This document shows, one piece after another, positions 1-5,928 of a DNA stretch of 6,252 nt. The notes below the pieces were generated by a model. The model made no database searches, was not told the DNA's origin, and saw nothing but the letters and a program-made list of their open reading frames with translations. The stretch is from Desulfobacterales bacterium (GTDB lineage Bacteria > Desulfobacterota > Desulfobacteria > Desulfobacterales > JAFDCJ01), in contig CP070771.1 of NCBI GenBank assembly GCA_020345785.1, forward strand, positions 1,350,934-1,357,185. Direction: 5' to 3'. Position 1 is the stretch's first letter, and each line of letters opens with the position of its first letter. The position numbers and the translations under genes are program-made.

Positions 1-35
1 GTATGAAACTTCACGTGTTCGGAGTAGTGAAAAAT

Positions 36-293
36 TTAAACGTCGAACATCGAACTTCCAACGTCCAATGTCGAATAAGGTATTTTGTCAATTTAAAAAA
101 TTCAATCAGGGCAAATCGACCCTTCGGTCCGCCGCTGGCGGATCTGCATGAAGGATTCGACGCGACTGCCTTCGGCAAGCTCAGGCCCCGAGCATGGCGA
201 GGGGAGCTCGCTGCAGGCTGCTTATCGTATAATTCAATAGATTAAGCGCAGCGCCATCAGTATTGGACGTTCAAAGTTGGACGTTCGATGTTT
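36..293. repeat. Imperfect inverted repeat pair enclosing about 175 bp (dispersed-repeat-like element)
   Basis: The left arm (about 41-78) and right arm (about 259-293) are built from the same short words in opposite orientation. AACATCGAAC at 46-55 matches GTTCGATGTT at 283-292, and ACGTCCAAT at 61-69 matches ATTGGACGT at 262-270. The right arm also has TTGGACGTTC twice, at 263-272 and 277-286. The enclosed DNA has a CCGCC-GCT-GGCGG hairpin (129-141) and the word CCTTCGGCAAGCTCAGG (168-184), which resembles widespread intergenic palindromic repeats. An 80-codon open frame across it (3-245, plus) is of low complexity at its start and unrecognised, so I do not call a gene. Confidence 0.55.
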
Positions 294-308
294 CACGCCT
301 CGGCGTGA
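293..308. repeat. Short GC-rich palindrome (7-bp stem)
   Basis: TCACGCC (293-299) and GGCGTGA (302-308) are perfect complements around a 2-nt centre. A pyrimidine-rich stretch follows on the plus strand but without a true T run, so it is at best a weak terminator-like element. Confidence 0.4.
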
Positions 309-351
309 TTCATTCGTTTCTTTCATCGATCAAACTGGCCGCACTTAAGGC

Positions 352-365
352 CAGCGGCGCCGCTG
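352..365. repeat. Perfect 14-bp palindrome downstream of the kinase gene
   Basis: CAGCGGCGCCGCTG is a perfect self-complementary palindrome 51 bp past the kinase stop codon. GGCC-N8-GGCC lies directly beside it (337-352). No T run follows on the minus strand, so it is not a convincing intrinsic terminator. It may be part of the repeat cluster in this spacer or a dyad site for a dimeric protein. Confidence 0.4.
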
Positions 366-415
366 ACACCTGAAAACTTCATAAAGCATAAAGTTGGCCC
401 ATTGAAACGCGAGAT

Positions 416-2167
416 TTAGCTGATCGGGCAAAACCCCCTTTCATCTTTATCGGTTACCTTAAAGGGCAGCCGGATAGTAAAGCGGGTTCCCTGGCCGATC
501 CGGCTTTGAACGCTGATTTCGCCGCCGATTTCCTGCACGAGGGCATACGTAATGGCCAGACCGAGGCCGGTTCCGCTTTCACCGGCCTGGGTGTAAAAAA
601 ACGGCTCAAAAACGCGCTTGACATCTTCCTGCGGAATTCCACGGCTGTTGTCCGCAAAAGTGATCGTAAGATAGCCCTCATCCGTCAGCTCAGCCTTGAC
701 CTCGATATAGCCGCCCTCATTCATGGATGAAAAGCAGTAATTAAACAGATTCAGAATAATCTGTTCTAATTTGCCGCGGTCGCTTTCAAATTGCGGGATG
801 TCGCCGCCGACATCCAGGCGCACGGAAATGCATCGGTATTCCGCCTCCCTGGACAGCATGTTGCTGACCTCATCGATAATTTCCTTGATATCGATGGGTT
901 GGATACTCAGATTGAGGTGGCCGGCAAAGTTTAATAAGCGCCGGGTCACATTTCCGCTTCGTTGCACCATTGCCGTTATGGAGTCGGCAAGGCCGATGAG
1001 TTTTTGATCTTTCGCATAGGTTTCGGTCAGGGTGAAGATATCTTTGATGTGTCCCGCTTTTTCCCCGATAATGGCCAACGGATTGTTGATCTCATGCGCG
1101 ATGCCTGCCGCCAGGCGCCCGAGAGAGGCCATTTTGTTGGCGTATTCGACCTGATGTAACGTCCGGACGCGTTCCTGGTCTGCGGCGTGAATTTGATCTA
1201 CCAGCCGGGTGGTCACGGCAAGGGTTATGAGCAGGATCACCATGACGCTGGTCACTAAAATTACCGTAAAGGCCCAGGGCGTTTTATACCAGGCCTGCGA
1301 GGCGAATATTTTGTGATTGACGATCATCAGAATAAAAGGGGTTTCCGGAATATAGCTGTAACCGATAAGGAGGGTTTTATCTCCGGGAATCCTCTTTTCG
1401 AACACCCTTGATCTTGTGGTGCTTTTTGGAACAGGCAAATCAATTTTGTTTAAAACGCCGCCAAATAAACGCGACGGCGTCTGCAGAATTCCCCTTTGGT
1501 TGATGATAAACGCATCTCCCTGATCACCGACCTCGAACTGCGCCATCAACTCATTTATTTTTATTGTGTCCAGCGCAGCGCGCAGTATAAAAAATGCGCC
1601 ACCATTTAAATTGCGCCTGACGGCCAGATGAACGTGCGGTTCCCGGCGAAACCCCAGAACGACTTCGCTGGTGAAAGCATCGCTTGTTGATGCGGTGCCA
1701 AACCACGACTGGTCTTTGTAATCGCGGCCTTCCAATCCGTGAGGTCCGGCATAAGCCCGCTGCAGACCGGAGCTGTCAAGAATCCCCAGGTCCGTAAATC
1801 CACCAAATCGTTCATTGAGATTGGCCAGGATGCCGTTGAGCCGATCGGGATTGGACAACATTTCGAAGCTGTTGTCGTGAGCGATAAAATCTAATGCGGC
1901 CCTGCGTTCGGACAGAAAAAGGGTAACCGACCGGCAGGAACTCGAAATCAGTCGTGACGTGTTTGCCAATAATTCGGATTCCATTGAATCGCGAAATTGT
2001 TTGTAACTGAAGAGAGCGGTCAGGACCAGAGGCACAATGGCCACGGTAGCCGTTATTAAAACGGCCCGCTGCCAGATACGCCGGAAGTTGAACAAATGCT
2101 TGTACGGGCCGGACGCGACATCTTCATGATCCCAAAATTTTGGCCGAAGCCTTTCTGATTTCTTCAT
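416..2167 (-). CDS. Cache-domain membrane sensor histidine kinase
   Basis: Two-component sensor kinase, 583 residues from the preferred start. TM1 is at about 35-55 (ITATVAIVPLVLTALF). A periplasmic double-Cache-like sensor covers about 60-285, with DYKDQSWF (149-156) and DAFIINQRGILQTPSR, typical of dCache small-molecule binding modules. TM2 is at about 298-320. No HAMP domain follows; a short helix leads to the HisKA motif GRLAAGIAHEINNPLA, with phospho-acceptor His358. The HATPase_c domain runs from about 460 to 570 with an intact G2 box GTGLGLAI (532-539). Two ATP-site positions are atypical: NLFNYC replaces the usual N-L-L-N-N-A (Tyr477 where the Mg-binding Asn is expected), and DNSRG replaces D-N-G-x-G. 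The ATG at 2167 is chosen because AGGGCGG lies 7 nt upstream. An in-frame ATG at 2215 would add 16 residues but has no Shine-Dalgarno. It probably phosphorylates the adjacent response regulator. Family certain; start fairly sure. Confidence 0.95.
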   Translation of the reverse strand: MKKSERLRPKFWDHEDVASGPYKHLFNFRRIWQRAVLITATVAIVPLVLTALFSYKQFRDSMESELLANTSRLISSSCRSVTLFLSERRAALDFIAHDNSFEMLSNPDRLNGILANLNERFGGFTDLGILDSSGLQRAYAGPHGLEGRDYKDQSWFGTASTSDAFTSEVVLGFRREPHVHLAVRRNLNGGAFFILRAALDTIKINELMAQFEVGDQGDAFIINQRGILQTPSRLFGGVLNKIDLPVPKSTTRSRVFEKRIPGDKTLLIGYSYIPETPFILMIVNHKIFASQAWYKTPWAFTVILVTSVMVILLITLAVTTRLVDQIHAADQERVRTLHQVEYANKMASLGRLAAGIAHEINNPLAIIGEKAGHIKDIFTLTETYAKDQKLIGLADSITAMVQRSGNVTRRLLNFAGHLNLSIQPIDIKEIIDEVSNMLSREAEYRCISVRLDVGGDIPQFESDRGKLEQIILNLFNYCFSSMNEGGYIEVKAELTDEGYLTITFADNSRGIPQEDVKRVFEPFFYTQAGESGTGLGLAITYALVQEIGGEISVQSRIGQGTRFTIRLPFKVTDKDERGFCPIS

Positions 2168-2174
2168 AATTAAT

Positions 2175-2182
2175 CCGCCCTG
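2175..2182 (-). promoter_or_regulatory. Ribosome binding site deciding the histidine kinase start
   Basis: The coding strand reads CAGGGCGG followed by ATTAATT and then ATG (2167-2165), a Shine-Dalgarno-like sequence at a 7-nt spacing. The alternative in-frame ATG at 2215 is preceded by TTCAATATTCAG, which has no such motif. This favours the shorter 583-residue protein. Both an upstream inverted-repeat arm and a local hairpin can pair with these bases. Confidence 0.6.
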
Positions 2183-2201
2183 AAGAATCACGCTTTCAGG
2201 G
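2178..2201 (-). promoter_or_regulatory. Hairpin sequestering the kinase Shine-Dalgarno
   Basis: In the transcript CCCUGAA (2201-2195) is perfectly complementary to UUCAGGG (2184-2178), giving a 7-bp stem with a 10-nt loop. The downstream arm takes up the AGGG part of the ribosome binding site CAGGGCGG. It overlaps the 14-bp inverted repeat arm by two bases. It also lies inside the coding extension that would be used if translation began at 2215, so ribosomes starting there would open it. Confidence 0.45.
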
Positions 2202-2225
2202 TTGTGAATTGCCATCTGAATATTG

Positions 2226-2254
2226 AAAAAAGTCGCCAGATCGAAGATCCGGCG
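2226..2254 (-). terminator. Intrinsic terminator between response regulator and kinase genes
   Basis: On the minus-strand transcript CGCCGGAUC-UUC-GAUCUGGCG forms a 9-bp stem (one G-U pair) with a 3-nt loop (2254 to 2234), followed by AC and six U (2231-2226). It lies about 125 nt after the regulator stop and about 60 nt before the preferred kinase start. It could end the SulP-regulator transcript or act as an attenuator for the kinase. Its left arm shares four bases (2251-2254) with the 14-bp inverted repeat arm at 2251-2264, so the two structures compete. Confidence 0.7.
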
Positions 2255-2264
2255 GATTAATTAT

Positions 2265-2294
2265 TTTATGCTGCGCATTTTATTCAATTTTCAA
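2265..2294 (-). promoter_or_regulatory. Weak candidate promoter for the histidine kinase
   Basis: On the minus strand TTGAAA (2294-2289) and CATAAA (2270-2265) are 18 bp apart in an AT-rich stretch and match the sigma-70 -35 and -10 consensus in four of six bases or better. Transcription would begin at about the upstream arm of the 14-bp inverted repeat, placing the terminator hairpin in the 5' leader. The match is moderate, and AT-rich spacers give such hits by chance. Confidence 0.22.
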
Positions 2295-2377
2295 ATAACA
2301 AGGTAAGGGTTTATGTTCCTTTTGTAGCCCATTTCCATGATGGAGCAATTAAAGCGTTTATAGCAGGTTTCCGTTCT

Positions 2378-3604
2378 TTAATCCGTCTTTTCTTTTTTTT
2401 GCCTTAGTTTTTCATTGGCCTTTTGAATTGTTTCACTGAGCACATTGATATCCAGGGGTTTTTGCAAATATGCGAAAGCGCCAAGTTCCATGCATAGTTG
2501 GCGGTCTTCTTCGTTGCCGTGTCCGGTGAGTATGATGACCTCGATTTCAGGGCGTGTTTCTTTGACCCGCCGTAAAACTTCTAAACCATCGATGCCTGGC
2601 ATTTTGAGATCAACAATGATGACCTCGGGTTCATCTTCCTGGATTAGCTTAAGGGCCGACTCGCCGTCATACGCGACCGCCGATCCCATATCCCGCATCA
2701 GGAGACGTTCCGACAGGGTTTGAACGAATTCGCGCTCATCATCCACCAGCAGCACTTTAGACGGCATTTGAAAATCGTGTTTGCGATAGATATCCGCCTT
2801 GTGAAAGCCTTTGCCGATTTTGGTTTCCACCGAGCGAACGCCGTCAACTTTCTCGGCGATTGATTTGAGTTCGTCCTGCAGCCGGCTGAGCATGAGAACA
2901 TGCTTGTTAATTGTCAGGGTGACGGCGCCATTGTCGGCGTCAACCTGCACGGTATGGCCTTCCCGGGCCAGAGCCACCTCCGTTTCAGCTGCCAGACGAA
3001 AATCCTTGACGGCCTGCAGCGAACTTGCAGTCGGCCGGACAATATCCTTAGCGGCGTTATCAACAATGAGGCCGGCCGCGTCCGAGGGTGTCATCTTGTC
3101 TATCGGAATGACGATGTCATAGAGAGAAGCGTCCCACGGATCACGGATATTGAAAAGCGAATCGATCCAAAAAACGCAATCCTCCTCCCGTTTCATAACA
3201 AGCTTGGCGGCCTCTTTCTCGGATACCTCCTCCTGCCGTGAAGCAGCAGCAATTCGATGCTTGATGGGTGCAATCAAACACACCCGCAGCGTGTGACTCA
3301 CCTTTTGGGGAATCAGCTGGCCTGAAAAAAAAGTCAGCAGAATATTTTCGTGGGCGATCATGTCGGCCAGCGCCAGTTTTATATAGGCCAGGGAACGCTC
3401 TTTTTCACGAGTGAATTTGTTAAACACGGATGTCCCGGCTGAAAAGGCCCGCCTTATTTTACTTTCGGCCATTGCGGCGCGCCGGCTGGCCTCGGCTACA
3501 ATTTCCTCGTCGGTAATTTGTCTGTATCCGGTGCGGGAGATGACCTCCCGGACCACGGAATCTTCCTCGCAGAAACTACCGCTAAATAGTGTAATGATAG
3601 CCAT
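2378..3604 (-). CDS. Response regulator with cytidylate-kinase-like, BON-like and C-terminal receiver domains
   Basis: Cytoplasmic 408-residue signalling protein. Residues 1-186 resemble the cytidylate kinase-like family (Cytidylate_kin2): the start MAIITLFSGS, a GYRQITDEEIVAEA segment and YDIVIPIDKMTPSDAAGLI (162-180) sit where they do in that family. The P-loop is degenerate, however: FSGSFCEEDS (7-16) lacks the G-x-x-x-x-G-K-[ST] glycines and lysine, so catalysis is doubtful. Residues about 192-264 look like a BON domain (VDADNGAVTLTINKHV, then EKVDGVRSVETKIG). Residues 281-402 form a complete receiver: D288/D289, phospho-acceptor D332 in VDLKMPG, T360 in LTGHG and K382 in QKPLD. There is no DNA-binding or enzymatic output domain, so the N-terminal part is the likely output. 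The ATG lies 15 nt after the SulP stop, behind a G9 run, which argues for co-transcription and coupled translation. The partner kinase is probably the next gene. The receiver is certain, the kinase-like fold fairly sure, and BON probable. I recall similar architectures in deltaproteobacteria, but this is unverified. Confidence 0.93.
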   Translation of the reverse strand: MAIITLFSGSFCEEDSVVREVISRTGYRQITDEEIVAEASRRAAMAESKIRRAFSAGTSVFNKFTREKERSLAYIKLALADMIAHENILLTFFSGQLIPQKVSHTLRVCLIAPIKHRIAAASRQEEVSEKEAAKLVMKREEDCVFWIDSLFNIRDPWDASLYDIVIPIDKMTPSDAAGLIVDNAAKDIVRPTASSLQAVKDFRLAAETEVALAREGHTVQVDADNGAVTLTINKHVLMLSRLQDELKSIAEKVDGVRSVETKIGKGFHKADIYRKHDFQMPSKVLLVDDEREFVQTLSERLLMRDMGSAVAYDGESALKLIQEDEPEVIIVDLKMPGIDGLEVLRRVKETRPEIEVIILTGHGNEEDRQLCMELGAFAYLQKPLDINVLSETIQKANEKLRQKKEKTD

Positions 3605-3607
3605 GTT

Positions 3608-3616
3608 CCCCCCCCC
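3608..3616 (-). promoter_or_regulatory. G9 homopolymer in ribosome-binding position of the response regulator gene
   Basis: The 15-nt gap between the SulP stop and the regulator ATG reads ATTGGGGGGGGGAAC on the coding strand. The nine-G run is the only purine stretch able to act as a Shine-Dalgarno, ending 3 nt before the ATG, so the pairing register with 16S rRNA is ambiguous. Such a run is prone to slippage, and a length change would alter the spacing to the start. With the SulP stop only 15 nt away, translational coupling is likely. Confidence 0.55.
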
Positions 3617-3619
3617 AAT

Positions 3620-5755
3620 TTAGCCGCGTGGCCGGGAAATTCGAACGACGGTGGTCAACGGGCAATCTTTCTCCGCTCCGCCGCGATGGGTTTTCTCGTG
3701 AACAGAGCTGATGGCGCTTTCAATGGTCGGATAGATATGATCCTCTCCGATTTTCACGATCAGATGTGTTTTTCTCATTACTTTCATCACCGATCGGTTG
3801 ACCGCGCTCAGAGAAATGTCAATACCGGCGCTTCTGACCCTGTCTATGATCAAAGATAATGCTTCCTCACCGGAAGCGTCAATATCGCTGATACTGCCGG
3901 CGGAGATGATAATGTGCCTGAGCTCTTTTTTGGACCGCCGACGGTTTCTAATCTGATCTTCGAGGTAGCTGGCGTTGGCAAAAAAAAGCGGACCGTCAAA
4001 GCGTACGACATCGATATATCGGCACTGCTGCAAACCGCTGGAGACGGCATCGTGAAGCGTGCGATCGACATCCATGGAAAGATCAACCACGTTCGGCCGC
4101 ATGCTCTTGAACAGGAAAACAAGGATCGAAAGGGTGGCGCCGACCAGAATACCCCTGTCCAGGTGGGGTGCAAAAGCCAGGGTGCAGATAAAAGTGATAA
4201 TCGAGATCGCTCCGTCGTACCACTGGGCCTGCCAGGCATGTATAAATCCCCTGACGTTTATCAAGCCTACGACCGCAATCATGATGATGGCCGCCAGCAC
4301 GGATTGCGGCAGATGGTAGAAGAGCGGGGTCAAAAACAAAAGTGAGACCACTACTGCCAGGCTGGCAAAAACGCTGGACAGGCTTGAAGCTGCTCCGGAT
4401 TGAAGGTTGACGGCCGAGCGCGAAAAAGACCCGGAAGTCGGATAGCTTTTGGCCATTGATCCTATGATATTGGCCAACCCCTGCCCGATGAGCTCCCGAT
4501 TGGGATCAAGGCGCTGACCGGTTTTGGCGGCCATGGCTTTGGAAATGGAGATGGCCTCCATAAACCCCAGCAGTGAAATAATGACTGCGAACGGCAACAA
4601 ATGCAGAACGATGTGATAGTCAATGCGGGGCGGAGACAAAGCGGGCAGACCCCGGGGTACCTTGCCGACAACCTCACCGCCGCCGATCAATTGTAAGCGG
4701 TCCACGGCAAGTGCGGAGCTGCCGACTTTAAGTCGCCACACGCGACCGTCTTCTCCATTGCGGTCGGCATTTTCGTTGATCGGATAAAAGGCAAGGCTGC
4801 CGTCGTTTGCCCGGACAGCTTTGAGCAGGTAGCCGCGGATCTGATTGCGGTAGTCTTTGGCATCTTCCTTATGCTGCGCGATTCGCAGGACGATGCGCTC
4901 CGCCGCGTGCCGGGCTTCAAGCTCGGCATGGGAGTCCATCGCAGTCCTGTTCGCATTGAGATTTTTTATCAGTTCTGACCGTTTTTCGGTAAGCAACGAA
5001 ACCGACTCTATGCTCTGATTGAATTTTGCAACCGCCTGTGCGACGGGATCTGCATGGATGGCTGAAAGTTCCACAACAGCGTTGTGGTTAAACCCGATGC
5101 CCCAGGAGATAGCCGTGGTGACGGCAACGGCCACGAGCACGTTCGGCACCCGTGGTGCCATCCTTTTTAACCCGTACATGATGGCAAACGCCAGCGTTCC
5201 CATAAAAAGGGTGGGCCAATGGGTGTAATGCACGGCCGATTTCATCACCTGATAGATTGTTTGATAATGATGCGGGGCCTTCTCGACATAGACACCGAGT
5301 AATTTGGGCAGTTGGGATGTAGCGATGATCAGAGCGGCGGCATTGCTGAATCCATTTACCACCGGATGGGAAATGAAGTTGACGACAAGCCCGAGCCTCA
5401 GAGCCCCCAGGGAGAATTGAAACACACCGACCAGCAGCGCCAGCAAAATCGCATAGGAAATGTATTGTTGACTGCCGGCGGTGGCCAGCGGTTCCAGCGT
5501 TGTGGCAGTGAGAAGTGAAACCACTGCCACCGGTCCGGTTGCCAGCTGACGGCTGGAGCCGAACAATCCCGCCACGATGGGTGGCAGAAAAGAAGCATAA
5601 AGCCCGTAATAGGGCGGTAATCCCGCAAGCTCGGCATAGGCCATGGACTGGGGAATAAGCACCAGGGCCACCGTGAGACCGGCAATAATATCCCTTTTCA
5701 AACTATTGCTGCTGAAACCTTCGAGCCATTCGAAATATGAGAAAAATAATTTCAT
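3620..5755 (-). CDS. SulP-family inorganic anion transporter with large inter-repeat insert and C-terminal STAS domain
   Basis: Inner-membrane secondary transporter of the SulP/SLC26 family, which moves sulfate, bicarbonate or related anions; the substrate cannot be read here. Residues 1-222 hold the first membrane half, with the family signatures LIPQSMAYAELAGLPPYYGLY (about 33-53, described by its conserved QSMAYA core) and ATGPVAVVSLL (72-82). Residues 378-550 hold the second half, with GFMEAISISKAMA and the conserved SGSFSRSAVN (441-450). A STAS domain covers about 555-690, with DIDASGEEAL (624-633) where related anti-sigma antagonists carry the phosphorylated Ser/Thr. A tail of about 20 residues with EKDCPL follows. 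Typical SulP proteins have 550-600 residues; the excess is a mostly helical, charged insert at about 225-365, between TM7 and TM8, which the family topology places in the periplasm. The ATG is forced: an in-frame TGA lies three codons upstream (5762-5764). No clear Shine-Dalgarno precedes it. The regulator gene follows 15 nt after the stop, in the same frame. Family assignment is very secure. Confidence 0.96.
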   Translation of the reverse strand: MKLFFSYFEWLEGFSSNSLKRDIIAGLTVALVLIPQSMAYAELAGLPPYYGLYASFLPPIVAGLFGSSRQLATGPVAVVSLLTATTLEPLATAGSQQYISYAILLALLVGVFQFSLGALRLGLVVNFISHPVVNGFSNAAALIIATSQLPKLLGVYVEKAPHHYQTIYQVMKSAVHYTHWPTLFMGTLAFAIMYGLKRMAPRVPNVLVAVAVTTAISWGIGFNHNAVVELSAIHADPVAQAVAKFNQSIESVSLLTEKRSELIKNLNANRTAMDSHAELEARHAAERIVLRIAQHKEDAKDYRNQIRGYLLKAVRANDGSLAFYPINENADRNGEDGRVWRLKVGSSALAVDRLQLIGGGEVVGKVPRGLPALSPPRIDYHIVLHLLPFAVIISLLGFMEAISISKAMAAKTGQRLDPNRELIGQGLANIIGSMAKSYPTSGSFSRSAVNLQSGAASSLSSVFASLAVVVSLLFLTPLFYHLPQSVLAAIIMIAVVGLINVRGFIHAWQAQWYDGAISIITFICTLAFAPHLDRGILVGATLSILVFLFKSMRPNVVDLSMDVDRTLHDAVSSGLQQCRYIDVVRFDGPLFFANASYLEDQIRNRRRSKKELRHIIISAGSISDIDASGEEALSLIIDRVRSAGIDISLSAVNRSVMKVMRKTHLIVKIGEDHIYPTIESAISSVHEKTHRGGAEKDCPLTTVVRISRPRG

Positions 5756-5812
5756 GCCGAATCAGTGGGTTGACGTCACGGAGTCGCTGTAATTCTTATT
5801 CTAAGATTGAAA

Positions 5813-5833
5813 ACCTGGTCCTCTGGGCCAGGT
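5813..5833. repeat. GC-rich hairpin upstream of SulP (hairpin 1)
   Basis: ACCTGG (5813-5818) pairs with CCAGGT (5828-5833), extendable by CC/GG around a TCT loop with one imperfect pair. On the minus strand TTTT follows directly (5813-5810), so it is weakly terminator-like. It lies about 58 bp before the SulP start and shares a 19-bp near-repeat with hairpin 3. Confidence 0.5.
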
Positions 5834-5889
5834 CAGAGAAGATTGGCTGTGCCGTAAATGAATCCCATGGAGTATCTGACGGCCAAAAC

Positions 5890-5904
5890 CACCCCTCTGG
5901 GGTG
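5890..5904. repeat. GC-rich hairpin upstream of SulP (hairpin 2)
   Basis: CACCCC (5890-5895) and GGGGTG (5899-5904) form a perfect 6-bp stem with a TCT loop. On the minus strand GTTTTGG follows, a short T run. It is the middle one of three similar hairpins. Confidence 0.45.
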
Positions 5905-5912
5905 AAGCCAAA

Positions 5913-5928
5913 GCCCGGTCCTCCGGGC
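5913..5928. repeat. GC-rich hairpin upstream of SulP (hairpin 3)
   Basis: GCCCGG (5913-5918) and CCGGGC (5923-5928) form a perfect 6-bp stem with a TCCT loop; TTT follows on the minus strand. The 19-bp segment 5914-5932 matches 5814-5832 at 17 positions at an offset of exactly 100 bp. Confidence 0.5.

Larger units (their letters stand above)
1..415. other. Repeat-rich intergenic spacer, no supportable gene
   Basis: The stretch downstream of the kinase stop holds an inverted-repeat element (36-293), palindromes at 129-141, 293-308 and 352-365, and no RNA gene I can recognise. I see no clear rho-independent terminator for the kinase on the minus strand: the hairpins present lack T runs. The plus-strand open frame at 3-245 runs through the repeat arm and has no recognisable domain. 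Confidence 0.6.
2166..2264 (-). repeat. Perfect 14-bp inverted repeat bracketing the kinase leader and covering its start codon
   Basis: GGCGGATTAATTAT at 2251-2264 (plus strand) is the exact reverse complement of ATAATTAATCCGCC at 2166-2179, with 71 nt between. In the minus-strand transcript the upstream arm can pair with the downstream arm, which contains GGCGG of the Shine-Dalgarno, the spacer and the first two bases of the ATG at 2167. Pairing would hide the ribosome site and would also disrupt the base of the terminator stem at 2234-2254. The repeat is a direct observation; a regulatory role is inference. Confidence 0.75.

Noticed and set aside
3..245. Plus-strand open frame of 80 codons
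   Set aside because: It runs through an inverted-repeat arm and hairpin-rich spacer, has no recognised domain and no Shine-Dalgarno visible within the window. Best read as repeat-derived.
352..365. Palindrome as the kinase terminator
   Set aside because: No T run follows on the minus strand and the palindrome has no loop unless its centre is opened.
2168..2215. Kinase start at the upstream ATG (2215)
   Set aside because: No Shine-Dalgarno precedes it, and the ATG at 2167 has one at good spacing. It remains possible because it is in frame and would add 16 residues.
3914..4345. Plus-strand open frame of 143 codons inside SulP
   Set aside because: A shadow of the SulP coding sequence; the minus-strand frame has clear family motifs throughout and this one has none.
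5771..5778. TGACGTCA palindrome as an operator upstream of SulP
   Set aside because: An 8-bp palindrome is common by chance and has no second copy or known matching regulator here.
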